A DNA stretch of 64,000 bases from Pedobacter caeni (GCF_900129215.1 NZ_FQUQ01000007.1:62001-126000), one strand, 5' to 3'; positions 53,024-62,243 are shown, counted from the first letter of the stretch. The notes: generated by a model not told the origin, from the letters alone. Numbers and translations: made by a program.

Positions 53024-53629
53024 TTATGCTTTTTTGAAGCGTTCAGCAACAGCATCCCAGTTTACAACATTCCAGAAAGCTGAAATATAATCAGGACGTC
53101 TGTTTTGATATTTTAAGTAGTAAGCATGTTCCCATACGTCCATACCCAATACCGGAGTACCTTTAACTTCAGCAATATCCATTAACGGGTTGTCTTGGTT
53201 TGGAGTAGAAGTAACCGCTAATTTTTTATCAGCAGTAACGATTAACCAAGCCCATCCTGAACCAAAACGGGTTGCACCAGCTTCAGCAAATTTAGTTTTG
53301 AAATCTGCAAAAGATCCAAAAGCAGCATTGATTGCTTCTGCCAATTCTCCTTTAGGCTCACCACCTTTATTAGGCGCAAGAACTTCCCAGAATAAAGAGT
53401 GATTATAGTGACCACCACCATTGTTTCTTACTGCTGCAGGAAACTTAGAGATGTTTTTAACGATTTCTTCGATGCTTTGGCTAGCTTCTGGCTTGCCTTC
53501 TAAAGCTTTATTTAAGTTGGTAACGTATGCCTGGTGATGTTTACCGTGGTGAATTTCCATGGTAAGTTTATCAATATGCGGTTCTAGTGCATCTGTTGCG
53601 TAAGGTAACGCAGGTAATTCAAAAGCCAT
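53024..53629 (-). CDS. sodA: Superoxide dismutase (Mn/Fe)
   Basis: This enzyme converts superoxide to hydrogen peroxide and oxygen. The family N-terminus FELPALPYATDALEPHI and metal ligands (His in IHHGKHHQAYV, His in HYNHSLFW, Asp and His in DVWEHAYYLKYQN) are visible. GSGWAWL and the 201-residue length fit the Mn/Fe family. The metal cannot be decided safely by eye. It is convergent with oxyR. A promoter box lies upstream. Confidence 0.96.
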   Translation of the reverse strand: MAFELPALPYATDALEPHIDKLTMEIHHGKHHQAYVTNLNKALEGKPEASQSIEEIVKNISKFPAAVRNNGGGHYNHSLFWEVLAPNKGGEPKGELAEAINAAFGSFADFKTKFAEAGATRFGSGWAWLIVTADKKLAVTSTPNQDNPLMDIAEVKGTPVLGMDVWEHAYYLKYQNRRPDYISAFWNVVNWDAVAERFKKA

Positions 53630-53665
53630 ATTATTTTATTTTAAGGTTAAAACTTATTTCTAACA

Positions 53666-53673
53666 CAAAGATA
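53666..53673 (-). promoter_or_regulatory. -7 promoter box of sodA
   Basis: The minus strand reads TATCTTTG, an exact match to TAnnTTTG, 36 nt before the sodA ATG. Confidence 0.55.
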
Positions 53674-53712
53674 ACATTCAAACGTTAATTTTTGTTCAAT
53701 ACTTTGTCAAGT

Positions 53713-54186
53713 TTAGCCTCTTTTATTCGCAAAAAAACGCGTCATAAGGGCTCCGCATTCTGTTGCCAAAACACCGCCTACCAGTTCCGTTTTCGGGTGA
53801 AGCAATTGACTGTTTTTAGAGGTAAAGCCTCTTTTTGGCTCCGTGGCACCATAAACGAGCCTGCCGATTTGTGTCCAATAGCTGGCTCCTGCACACATCA
53901 CACATGGTTCAATTGTCACATATAAAGTACAATCTTTTAAATATTTGCCGCCTAAAGTTTGTGAAGCCGCAGTAAAAGCCTGCATCTCTGCATGGGCAGT
54001 CACATCATTCAGCTGCTCGGTAAGGTTATGCCCACGGCCAACAATCCGTCCTTTGCAAACCACGATTGCTCCGATTGGAATCTCCTCTGAATCGTAGGCT
54101 TTCTGTGCCTCCTGCAAAGCCAGTCGCATATAATGCTCATCTTCAGCAACAGGGCTGTTTTCTTCTGAAAAATTATAATAACTCAT
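53713..54186 (-). CDS. tadA: tRNA-specific adenosine deaminase (TadA-like)
   Basis: This zinc-dependent deaminase probably converts A34 to inosine in tRNA-Arg, although the family also includes guanine deaminases. The HAE motif (H65, E67) and PCVMCAGA (C95, C98) form the zinc and proton-relay site. The 157-residue length fits. It abuts the CsaA-like gene with no gap, so the two are co-transcribed. Confidence 0.9.
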   Translation of the reverse strand: MSYYNFSEENSPVAEDEHYMRLALQEAQKAYDSEEIPIGAIVVCKGRIVGRGHNLTEQLNDVTAHAEMQAFTAASQTLGGKYLKDCTLYVTIEPCVMCAGASYWTQIGRLVYGATEPKRGFTSKNSQLLHPKTELVGGVLATECGALMTRFFANKRG

Positions 54187-54522
54187 CTAAACCAATTTAC
54201 TGCCATTTGGCACAGTACCATTTAAAGCGGTCAATACAATATCTCCGTTTTCATCTGCAAAGCCTGTTACCAGGAATTCAGACATAAATTTTCCAATTTG
54301 TTTTTTAGGAAAGTTAACGACTCCAACAATCTGTTTTCCTACCAATTCTTCTTTTGAATAGTGTTTCGTGATTTGAGCACTACTCATTTTTACGCCAAAA
54401 TCGCCGAAATCCACTTTCACTTTGTAGGCGGGCTTTCTTGCTTCCGGAAAATCGAAGACCTCCAGGATCGTCCCTGCACGAAGTTCGACTTTCTCAAAAT
54501 CATTCCAGTTTATTTCTTCCAT
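54187..54522 (-). CDS. CsaA-like tRNA-binding domain protein
   Basis: This is a 111-residue protein consisting of one tRNA-binding (OB-fold) domain like CsaA or the C-terminus of methionyl-tRNA synthetase. The pattern VELRAGTILEVFDFPEARKPAYKVKVDFG and VVNFPKKQIGKFMSEFLVTGF is typical. CsaA has been described as an export chaperone in Bacillus, but other members only bind tRNA. It is directly upstream of tadA. Confidence 0.88.
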   Translation of the reverse strand: MEEINWNDFEKVELRAGTILEVFDFPEARKPAYKVKVDFGDFGVKMSSAQITKHYSKEELVGKQIVGVVNFPKKQIGKFMSEFLVTGFADENGDIVLTALNGTVPNGSKLV

Positions 54523-54704
54523 GCGCTAAAATTACAACTTATCTGCAAAATTCCATCTTTTATCCGGATCCTGGCACTCGATTAAACACAAGTCAATAGA
54601 TGCCGTATCCTTTATACTTCAGGAGTCATCCTGCTTTTTTTAAGCTAAGAAATGAGTAGAAAAATGAAACTGCTTTAACTAAATTTGACCAGAAAGATTT
54701 TCAA

Positions 54705-55367
54705 ATGATGTGGTACGATAAGTTAAATTTTTACAGCAAGGAAGCTGGTTTGGACGTTATTCCTGAAAGTGATTTCTTTTCCAGGTCACTTAGTGAAGAA
54801 GAGATCACACGGTTTCCACACCTTCTGGAACTACATCCTGATTTTCAGGATCCGACACATTTCCCTGTTCCTCCAGTACTTCATTTACCTGAAGAACTCG
54901 CCGGGCTTCTGAGTTTTTCGAACGGAGGGGCAATTATTAATGGTGAAAGAGAATTCGGTTATTTTTCCTTGCAGGAGATTCGTTACTACTATTTTGCTTA
55001 CGGCTTTCCAAAATACCTGCCTGATTTTTTGCCTGTGGCATTTAATGGTGGCGGGATATTTTATGCTTACGACTTTAGCACTGCAGGGCGCTTGCCCATT
55101 GTTGCAGTAGCCTCGGGTAATCTCTCTGAGGAGGATACTGTTCTACTGGGATATTCCCTGGAGGAGGTTTTGGCGAAATCACATAACATTGAGGAAGATA
55201 TGGACCAGCTTTATCCAATCCGGGAACTCAGTGATAAAGAAAAAGCACATGCAAAGCTTCTTTGGGAACTGAAAACACTGAATGAAGATAAAAACAATGG
55301 AAAAGTTGATCTTAAAACTTTTCTCCTGGCAAAAAAAAGGATTGAAGCAGAAATAAAAGCACTTTAA
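54705..55367 (+). CDS. SMI1/KNR4 (SUKH)-like protein
   Basis: The central part (LPEELAGLLSFSNGGAIINGEREFGYFSLQEI, residues about 65-96, then FNGGGIFYAYDFS) has the hallmark pattern of the SUKH superfamily, whose members often act as immunity proteins to secreted or polymorphic toxins. No toxin gene is next to it. The 220-residue product has no signal peptide or membrane helix and ends in a charged helix. Function is unknown; an orphan immunity role is inference only. It is convergent with the next gene, overlapping by 4 nt. Confidence 0.6.
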   Translation: MMWYDKLNFYSKEAGLDVIPESDFFSRSLSEEEITRFPHLLELHPDFQDPTHFPVPPVLHLPEELAGLLSFSNGGAIINGEREFGYFSLQEIRYYYFAYGFPKYLPDFLPVAFNGGGIFYAYDFSTAGRLPIVAVASGNLSEEDTVLLGYSLEEVLAKSHNIEEDMDQLYPIRELSDKEKAHAKLLWELKTLNEDKNNGKVDLKTFLLAKKRIEAEIKAL

Positions 55368-55972
55368 GGTTTTCGCCTGATTGATTCCCGATCCGGGTTC
55401 AGCGGGTAACTTTTTACCACATCACGCCAGGGTGTTGTAAATTTTAGTATTAAACTATCAGGGGTTTCTTTTATGATCCGGACTTCTTTAATCGTCTCAT
55501 AACCGATCTTTAAATTGGGATTCCTGATTAAATCAGCATTATCATTGATAATTACTTCTTCCAAAAGCCCTTTGTTTTTTATGATCTGCAGAAATGGTCT
55601 GGTCACCATGCTATTCACGAGTTGAACCCTGTATCTATTATTTTTGACAGATAAGTCATCTGTCTTTCCTGCACCAGTGATTACCATCAGAATAAAAGTA
55701 CCGCTCAAAACAAGAAAGGCAGTACTGGTTATCAGCACCCCCAGATATATTTTCGTCCAGATCTTTTTCCAAAACAGGCAAAGTACAACGATGCTGCCTG
55801 CTGTCCATAGCCAAAATAAAATCCGATCACTCCAATACCCGGCAAAACTCATCTTTTGATAAAGGATAAGCCAGATATCTGTTAATAACAGCAACGTGAT
55901 CAAACAGTAAGTCAGGAGGACTTTTCTATGAACAGGTGGCATTACTGAGGGTATTTCGACTTCTGGGTTCAT
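55364..55972 (-). CDS. Hypothetical membrane protein
   Basis: I do not recognise this family. Three membrane helices are visible in the first 110 residues (LLTYCLITLLLLTDIWLILY, ILFWLWTAGSIVVLCLFW and YLGVLITSTAFLVLSGTFILMVI). A soluble C-terminal domain of about 95 residues follows, probably outside the cell or in the periplasm. It has no operon partner. Confidence 0.65.
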   Translation of the reverse strand: MNPEVEIPSVMPPVHRKVLLTYCLITLLLLTDIWLILYQKMSFAGYWSDRILFWLWTAGSIVVLCLFWKKIWTKIYLGVLITSTAFLVLSGTFILMVITGAGKTDDLSVKNNRYRVQLVNSMVTRPFLQIIKNKGLLEEVIINDNADLIRNPNLKIGYETIKEVRIIKETPDSLILKFTTPWRDVVKSYPLNPDRESIRRKP

Positions 55973-56435
55973 CGTTAGGCTTACTTATATTATCATTGCT
56001 TGTTTCCTGCAATTAGTCCACTCCAATATTAATAGCATTTAAAACTAGTGTTTTTTTAATTCTGTCAACATAAATCCGATTTACGCTCCATTTTTTTAAG
56101 GTCAAAGACGGATATAACAAATTCCTGATTGATGTTTACATTAATCTGTTTACGCTGAGGGTACGCTCTGTCCGTTCCTGCCCTGAGTTTACATAAGAAA
56201 GTTTTTCAAGAGAGAAAAATGAGTATGAAAAACGAACGTCCAAACAAAGGAAAAGGCGAAGCCTATACAGACCGGTTCCCAGATCCTTCCGAAAGAGAAG
56301 AATAAAAGGTTCAAAATTTCGATTTAGTCTATATTCCTAGATTGGGATTCTCCTGATTTTCTCTATTTTTGATCCTAACCGCTTTCTCCTGAATAATTTA
56401 CACCTGACCCGTCAACACCATTAAACAGCTATAAA
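55973..56435. other. Intergenic region of about 460 nt
   Basis: This AT-rich spacer holds one short plus-strand ORF listed separately. I see no RNA gene or clear terminator elsewhere in it. A TTTGATCC near nt 56370 could be part of the LysE promoter, but no -7 partner fits. Confidence 0.4.
56219..56305 (+). CDS. Small ORF (28 aa), hydrophilic
   Basis: An ATG preceded by AGAGAGAAAA opens a 28-codon frame ending at TAA. The product begins MSMKNERPNKGKGEAY and is highly charged, with the end DPSEREE. It has no signal peptide and no recognised family. The A/G-rich upstream stretch fits Bacteroidota translation starts, and the length is short enough that chance must be considered. Confidence 0.4.
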   Translation: MSMKNERPNKGKGEAYTDRFPDPSEREE

Positions 56436-57071
56436 ATGATCCCTCTTAAAGAAATCTCCTATTTTGCATTGGCAGCGCTTGTACTGGTGATCAGTCCCGG
56501 CCCGAATATGATTTATTTGATCTCCCGTTCGATCACTCAAGGTCGAAAATCGGGACTAATCTCTCTGGCAGGGATCATGTGTGGTTTTCTTTTTCACATC
56601 ATTCTCGTCTCTTTTGGACTTACAGCGGTTCTTTTTGCCGTACCTTTTGTGTATTCGACCATTAAAACATTAGGGGTATTTTACCTGCTATACCTGGCAT
56701 ATCAGGCCATTAAACCCAATGGGAAAGGCCTTTTCGAAACCCGGACCGACCTCGCCAATGATAAACCAGCCAAATTGTTTAAAATAGGGATCCTCACCAC
56801 CGTCCTTAACCCCAAAGTGGCTGTATTTTACCTGTCTTTCTTTCCTTATTTCATCAAACCTGAATACGGTTCTGTATTTCTTCAAAGCTTACAATTGGGC
56901 ATTACACAGGTCAGTATCAGCTTTACGGTCAACTTTCTAATCGTTTTAACCGCAGCTCAGGTTTCCTTATTTTTTGCAAAAAACCCGACCTGGGTAAAAA
57001 TTCAGAAATGGTTTATGGCCAGTGTACTGCTGGCTTTGGCATTAAAGATGGCCGTCAGTAAGGAAAAGTAA
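56436..57071 (+). CDS. LysE family amino-acid exporter
   Basis: This is an inner-membrane exporter of the LysE/RhtB family, probably for amino acids or homoserine lactone-like compounds. It has about six membrane helices and the family motif VLVISPGPNMIYLISRSITQGRKSGL at residues 15-40. The 211-residue length is normal. It stands directly upstream of the RlmI-type gene, but a promoter in between makes co-transcription uncertain. Substrate unknown. Confidence 0.92.
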   Translation: MIPLKEISYFALAALVLVISPGPNMIYLISRSITQGRKSGLISLAGIMCGFLFHIILVSFGLTAVLFAVPFVYSTIKTLGVFYLLYLAYQAIKPNGKGLFETRTDLANDKPAKLFKIGILTTVLNPKVAVFYLSFFPYFIKPEYGSVFLQSLQLGITQVSISFTVNFLIVLTAAQVSLFFAKNPTWVKIQKWFMASVLLALALKMAVSKEK

Positions 57072-57089
57072 AAAGAACATTGTTTTTTC

Positions 57090-57097
57090 TAACTTTG
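57090..57097 (+). promoter_or_regulatory. -7 promoter box of the RlmI-type gene
   Basis: TAACTTTG matches TAnnTTTG and ends 4 nt before the ATG. A near-leaderless transcript is expected; no -33 element is clear. Confidence 0.5.
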
Positions 57098-57101
57098 CAG
57101 C

Positions 57102-58286
57102 ATGATTGATGTAATACTTAAAAAAGGAAAAGAAAAGGCTGCAATGCTACACCATCCCTGGATTTTTTCAGGAGCAATTGATAAAATTAAGGGCAAGCCA
57201 TTGAATGGTGAAATTGTGAAGGTTTGTGCAGCAAACGCCGAATTTCTTGCTTATGGGTATTACAACGATCAGTCAAGGGTAGCATTGAGGTTAATGGAAT
57301 GGGAAGAAAGTACCACCATTGATAAACAATGGTATCAGGAGAAACTCCGGAGTGCCATCGCTTCGAGAAAACACCTCCTCAACGAAGATACCAATACTTG
57401 CCGCCTGGTCTTTAGCGAAGCAGACTTCCTTCCGGGTCTGATTGTAGATCAATATGCAGACTTCCTTTCCCTGCAAATCTTAAGTGCAGGAATAGAAAAT
57501 GTAAAAGAAGAAATTATTGCCCTTTTAAAAGAAGAGTTAAATCCAAGAGGAATCTTCGATAAAAGTGATGCAGGTGCACGGAAACATGAAAACCTGGAAG
57601 CAACACAAGGCTTACTTTGGGGAGAAACGCCTCCGGAATTTATAGAAGTAAGAGAAAACGGAATTGCCTACCACATCAATATCGCTGACGGACAGAAGTC
57701 CGGTTTTTACTGTGATCAACGTGATAACCGAGAGATTCTTGCTGCATATTCCAAAGATAAAAATGTGCTGGATTGCTTCTGCTACAGCGGTGGTTTCAGC
57801 TTAAACAGTCTAAAACATGGTGCAACGCATGTAACCAGTGTAGACAGTTCTGCCCTTGCCATTGAAACGCTAGCCCATAATCTGGAATTAAACGGATTTG
57901 ATGCTACCAGACAACAGAGCATTCAATCTGATGTTAACAAACAACTGCGTACATTTAAAGAAGAAGGAAAGAAATTTGACATCGTGGTCTTAGATCCGCC
58001 TAAATATGCGCCTTCCCGTTCGGCTTTAGACAGGGCTGCAAGAGCTTATAAAGACCTGAACAGACTTGGTATGCTTTTACTGGAAAAAGGTGGCATACTG
58101 GCTACTTATTCCTGTTCTGGCGCCGTAGATATGGAAACCTTCAAACAAATCATTGCCTGGGCCGCTTTAGATGCAGGTAAAGAAGTACAGATCATCAAGC
58201 AGTTTCATCAGCCGGAAGATCACCCGGTGAGGCTTTCCTTCCCTGAAGGAGAATACCTTAAAGGCTTATTGTTAAGAGTACTTTAA
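57102..58286 (+). CDS. rlmI: RlmI-type 23S rRNA (cytosine-C5)-methyltransferase
   Basis: This enzyme probably methylates a 23S rRNA cytosine. It has an N-terminal PUA domain (residues about 1-75, HHPWIFSGAIDKIKG), a middle domain and a Rossmann methyltransferase domain with VLDCFCYSGGFSLNSLKHGA (SAM loop), VLDPPKYAPS and a catalytic Cys in YSCSGAVDMETF. The 394-residue length is normal for RlmI. It converges with the DUF6814-like gene, overlapping by 4 nt. Confidence 0.9.
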   Translation: MIDVILKKGKEKAAMLHHPWIFSGAIDKIKGKPLNGEIVKVCAANAEFLAYGYYNDQSRVALRLMEWEESTTIDKQWYQEKLRSAIASRKHLLNEDTNTCRLVFSEADFLPGLIVDQYADFLSLQILSAGIENVKEEIIALLKEELNPRGIFDKSDAGARKHENLEATQGLLWGETPPEFIEVRENGIAYHINIADGQKSGFYCDQRDNREILAAYSKDKNVLDCFCYSGGFSLNSLKHGATHVTSVDSSALAIETLAHNLELNGFDATRQQSIQSDVNKQLRTFKEEGKKFDIVVLDPPKYAPSRSALDRAARAYKDLNRLGMLLLEKGGILATYSCSGAVDMETFKQIIAWAALDAGKEVQIIKQFHQPEDHPVRLSFPEGEYLKGLLLRVL

Positions 58287-58540
58287 CCTTTGGGTTCTTC
58301 GGAACCGGATGGCAATTGATCATATTCCCCTTTCAGCGCATAATAGCCAAAAATTACCAGGCCAGCGCTGATCGGGATAAAAATGAATAAAATAATTCCC
58401 CATTGGAGCGCTGTATTGGTCTTCTGCACGCCTTCCGCTGCCAGACCAACCTTTTCGTAAGCCTGCAAAAACATAAAGATAATAGAGGCCGGGCCAAGTA
58501 TCATCCAAAGTAATCCTAATCCTTTTTTCAATCCGTTCAT
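58283..58540 (-). CDS. Small DUF6814-like membrane protein
   Basis: This 85-residue protein has two membrane helices (LGLLWMILGPASIIFMFL and WGIILFIFIPISAGLVIFGYYAL) and an acidic C-terminus. It resembles the DUF6814 family that I recall as a companion of MFS symporters in Bacteroidota. It starts 10 nt after the symporter gene on the same strand, so they form an operon. It may be a stabilising or regulatory subunit, which is inference. Confidence 0.78.
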   Translation of the reverse strand: MNGLKKGLGLLWMILGPASIIFMFLQAYEKVGLAAEGVQKTNTALQWGIILFIFIPISAGLVIFGYYALKGEYDQLPSGSEEPKG

Positions 58541-58550
58541 AATTTTTTAT

Positions 58551-60080
58551 TTAGGCTTCTGTTTCAACTGGTTTTTTATTGGAAAGGTAAACCGCACCAA
58601 TGATAAAGCTCAGGCTGGCGATTCCAATGGGATACCATAATCCCGATAAGGGAGTAGATCCCGAGAAACTGGCGATCAGCGTTGCGATAAAGGGAACAAG
58701 ACCACCAAATACCCCATTTCCGACGTGATAAGGCAAAGACATCGAAGTATATCGGATTTTAGTTGGGAAAAGCTCCACCAAAAATGCCGCAATAGGCCCG
58801 TAAACCATGGTCACCAATAAGATTTGGAAAAAAATCAGGGCCACAAATTTCCAGAATACCATGGTCGATAATTTTTTGTCCTTGAACTGATCCGGCTGCA
58901 AGGCAACAGGTTTTCCTTTTTCTTCAAATTTGACATGTGACTGGATCTTTTGATAAGAAGCCCCGGACAATAGGGTCACGGTAGCACTGGTGGAGATCAG
59001 GCTATCGGATTTTCCTTCAATTGGCGTTCGGGTAACCACAGCGTCAGAAACCGACTGAATGTCCTGCTGTGTGACTTTAGTAAAATCGGTATCATCCAGA
59101 AAGATCTGATATATTGGTCTGTAGAAAAGAATGCCAAGCAACATTCCTGTTAGCATAATCCATTTTCTCCCCACTTTATCACTCCAGGAACCAAAGATCA
59201 CAAAAAATGGGGTTGCAAAAGCAATTCCCCAAAGCAGAATATACCTGGAATCATTAAAATCAACCTTACAGGTATTTTCAATAAAAGATTGCGCATAAAA
59301 CTGACCGGTATACCAGATCACCCCCTGGCCCATTGTGGCACCAAAAAGCGCCAGAAGCACCATTTTAAAATTCGCTTTGTTATTGAAACTCTCCTTTAAA
59401 GGATTTTTTGAGACCTTCCCTTCTGTTTTTAATTTGGTAAACATTGGGGATTCATGCATTTTCAAGCGGATATAAATAGAAACACCCACCAACAGAATGG
59501 ACAACAGGAAAGGAATTCTCCATCCCCAATCCGCGAATGCAGAGGCTCCCATCAGATTTTTAGTCAATACAATCACCCCCAAAGAGAGGAACAATCCCCC
59601 TGTTGCTGTTGTCTGAATCCAACTGGTGAAAAATCCTCTTCTATTTCCAGGGGCATGCTCTGCAACATAGGTTGCTGCTCCCCCGTATTCCCCTCCAAGC
59701 GCTAATCCCTGCACCAGACGCAAAATCAGCACCAATATCGGTGCAGCATATCCGATACTTGAATAAGAAGGGATCAGACCGATTAAAAAGGTAGAACCAC
59801 CCATTAAGACCAGCGTGAGTAAGAACGTGTATTTACGACCGATTAAATCGCCCAGGCGGCCAAATACCAGTGCACCAAAAGGCCTGACAATAAAGCCAGC
59901 TGCAAAAATCGCCAGCGTATTGATCAGTGCCGAAGCTCCTGCGTCTGCCGGAAAGAGCTGCGCCCCGATAATCGTGGCCAGACTGCCAAAAATATAGAAA
60001 TCATACCATTCTATCAGTGTCCCCAGGGAGGAGGCACCAATGACTTTGAAAATACTGTTTTTTTGTAGTTCCTGGCTCAT
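58551..60080 (-). CDS. MFS metabolite:H+ symporter (MHS family)
   Basis: This is a 12-helix major-facilitator transporter of the metabolite:H+ symporter (ProP/ShiA-like) subfamily. Family motifs are visible: the start VIGASSLGTLIEWYDFYIFGSLA, RPFGALVFGRLGDLIGRKYTF between helices 2 and 3, and GWRIPFLLS. A hydrophilic insertion of about 90 residues near the middle (about 320-410) is larger than usual in this family and would lie on one membrane face. The substrate is unknown. It is followed by a small DUF6814-like gene. Confidence 0.92.
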   Translation of the reverse strand: MSQELQKNSIFKVIGASSLGTLIEWYDFYIFGSLATIIGAQLFPADAGASALINTLAIFAAGFIVRPFGALVFGRLGDLIGRKYTFLLTLVLMGGSTFLIGLIPSYSSIGYAAPILVLILRLVQGLALGGEYGGAATYVAEHAPGNRRGFFTSWIQTTATGGLFLSLGVIVLTKNLMGASAFADWGWRIPFLLSILLVGVSIYIRLKMHESPMFTKLKTEGKVSKNPLKESFNNKANFKMVLLALFGATMGQGVIWYTGQFYAQSFIENTCKVDFNDSRYILLWGIAFATPFFVIFGSWSDKVGRKWIMLTGMLLGILFYRPIYQIFLDDTDFTKVTQQDIQSVSDAVVTRTPIEGKSDSLISTSATVTLLSGASYQKIQSHVKFEEKGKPVALQPDQFKDKKLSTMVFWKFVALIFFQILLVTMVYGPIAAFLVELFPTKIRYTSMSLPYHVGNGVFGGLVPFIATLIASFSGSTPLSGLWYPIGIASLSFIIGAVYLSNKKPVETEA

Positions 60081-60282
60081 ACGTTAAGGGAATATTTGGC
60101 TTCAAAAATAAATCTACTATTTATTCCCAATTATCCCTCAGGCCTTTACAGAAAAAAACAAACAGGCAATAGAAACAGCCGGAGAAATAAAATCAGAAAC
60201 ACCGGAAAAGATATTTTAAACGAAGCAAACAATTAAGCCCTTTTGTTTGTAAATTGAAATCAAAACATCAACCTCCATAACT

Positions 60283-61182
60283 ATGCTCATTGCACAACAC
60301 ATCAAACTCAGCAGGATACTGATCAATACCTGGCAAGTCGACCTGATCATGATCGTCTCCTGTACGGTCACTTACTTCGCAAGAGAGTTTTTAATTACAC
60401 ATAATCTGGACATCCCTGCAATTATCCCCAGTGTTCTGGGTACTGCAATTGCCTTCTTTATCGGATTTAACAACAACCAGGCTTATGACAGGTGGTGGGA
60501 AGCCCGAAAAATCTGGGGAATGCTAGTGAACGATTCCCGTTCCTGGGCCAGAAGCCTGATCAATTATGTAGATGAACACGAAGATTCAAAACCCATCATC
60601 AAAAAGATGATTTGCAGGCATATTGCTTTTTTATACACCCTGAAAGGTGCACTACGCAATTATGATGACAATGTGTATAACAAATACCTGACAGAAGAAG
60701 AGCTATTGGAGATTCAACAGCACAAGAATATGCACAATGCGATTTTGAATATCCAATCACGCGACCTGCAAATGCTCTCCAAAAAAGGATATATTGATGG
60801 TTTCCGCTTTATGGAACTCAATGAGTTACTAGTCAACTTCTCGAACCAAATGGGCATGTCCGAGCGGATTAAGAACACGATATTTCCCACTACCTATACT
60901 TATCTTACCAAAGTATTTATCTGGCTGTTCGTTGTTTCCATCACACTTGTGATCAGCTCTTATGTAGAATATTGGTCGATCTTTATCGGCTGGTTGCTCG
61001 GATTCGTATTTGTCTCTACCCAGATTAACGGAATGCAGCTGATTAACCCTTTTGAGAACAATTCTGCTGCGATTCCTTTAAATCAGATCACAAGAACCAT
61101 AGAAATTAACCTGTTGGAGATGCTCGGAGAAAGCGATATCCCCGAGCCTGTAAAGCCAATTAATGATGAGTATGTCCTGTAA
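60283..61182 (+). CDS. Bestrophin family ion channel
   Basis: This is a bestrophin-like (UPF0187) membrane channel. The conserved motif FNNNQAYDRWWEARKIWGML at residues 60-80 and the C-terminal INPFENNSAAIPL region are typical of bacterial bestrophins, which form pentameric sodium-selective or anion channels. Four membrane helices are visible. The 299-residue length fits. Ion selectivity cannot be deduced from sequence. Confidence 0.92.
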   Translation: MLIAQHIKLSRILINTWQVDLIMIVSCTVTYFAREFLITHNLDIPAIIPSVLGTAIAFFIGFNNNQAYDRWWEARKIWGMLVNDSRSWARSLINYVDEHEDSKPIIKKMICRHIAFLYTLKGALRNYDDNVYNKYLTEEELLEIQQHKNMHNAILNIQSRDLQMLSKKGYIDGFRFMELNELLVNFSNQMGMSERIKNTIFPTTYTYLTKVFIWLFVVSITLVISSYVEYWSIFIGWLLGFVFVSTQINGMQLINPFENNSAAIPLNQITRTIEINLLEMLGESDIPEPVKPINDEYVL

Positions 61183-61187
61183 AAGGA

Positions 61188-62243
61188 CTACTCTTCTTCT
61201 CTGAAATATACTTTATAATAATTCATGGACTTGTCGTCATCGAAGCCTTTTTCGATGAGTTCCTTATCCCCATGAATATAGATATGAAAGTTTTTATCCA
61301 GCTTTAAGACACTTTTGTATACCCTTGCCTGTTTTTTCACAGCAGCGCCGGAAATGTCAAAGGTATCTGCAATAGGGGTATCAAACTCTTCCTCAAAGTT
61401 CTTTTTATAGCTTTTAAAAGACTCTATCCCTTCAGCATTACCAATCACTTCATTTGAAAATTCCTCCAGGTCAAAGCTTTCTTTCTCCTTGAAGTATTTC
61501 ATAGACTTGTTCAACAGGTCGATTTTATCTGCTTTTGAAATGTCAAACTCCTGATCCAGCTTTTCGGTCACAAAGTTTTTGTAGACGCCCAGAACGCTGC
61601 TGGTCTGGTTAAAGTTATCGTTTCTGATCTTTAGCTTTAAAAATTCATCTTTCCAGTATACCGCTTCTGCACTTCTGTTGGTCTGATCGATAACCGCCAC
61701 ACGGTACCCTTCTTCCTTATCGGTATTAAAAATCAGGCAACCTTTGTCCAGTTTATTGATGTTAATGGCATCTTCTTCGTACCCCAGACCAAAACCACCT
61801 TCCTCAGGATAGACCTTCAGGAAGGACTCTTTTGTCTCAGATTTAAAAATCCCTATGGCATCATGAAGCTCACCTTCAATTTGCACATTTTCAAAATAAG
61901 CAAGGTATAATTCTCCCGGTTTAATCTTTGGATGGCCGGAAACATCATACAGATACTTGGCCATTTCTATGCTGTTTTCATGAAAAGTCATCCCATCTTC
62001 AAAGATTCTGGCAGCAAAATGATAGACTTCATTCAGATTCAGGTCGTTGTTAGGATGAAAGAAACGGTACACTTCATTCACTTTGGCATAAGGTCCAAGA
62101 AAGTACTGCTGTAATAAATTACTCAGCATATTGTCTTTGATTGGAATTGACTTTTCAGACAATACATAGAACTCATCCTGAGATTTGTTCCCAATACGGT
62201 GTATCGATAGTTCGGCCAGAGAGGCCTCAAAAAAAGAAATCAT
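61188..62243 (-). CDS. Nucleoid-associated protein (NdpA/YejK family)
   Basis: This protein belongs to the 37-kDa nucleoid-associated family that binds DNA and is found in many bacteria; the exact function is unclear. The start (FEASLAELSIHRIGNKSQDE) and the C-terminal KNFHIYIHGDKELIEKGFDDDKSMNYYKVYF fit the family. The 351-residue length is normal. The product is acidic. It lies 9 nt downstream of the TerC gene on the same strand. Confidence 0.88.
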   Translation of the reverse strand: MISFFEASLAELSIHRIGNKSQDEFYVLSEKSIPIKDNMLSNLLQQYFLGPYAKVNEVYRFFHPNNDLNLNEVYHFAARIFEDGMTFHENSIEMAKYLYDVSGHPKIKPGELYLAYFENVQIEGELHDAIGIFKSETKESFLKVYPEEGGFGLGYEEDAININKLDKGCLIFNTDKEEGYRVAVIDQTNRSAEAVYWKDEFLKLKIRNDNFNQTSSVLGVYKNFVTEKLDQEFDISKADKIDLLNKSMKYFKEKESFDLEEFSNEVIGNAEGIESFKSYKKNFEEEFDTPIADTFDISGAAVKKQARVYKSVLKLDKNFHIYIHGDKELIEKGFDDDKSMNYYKVYFREEE

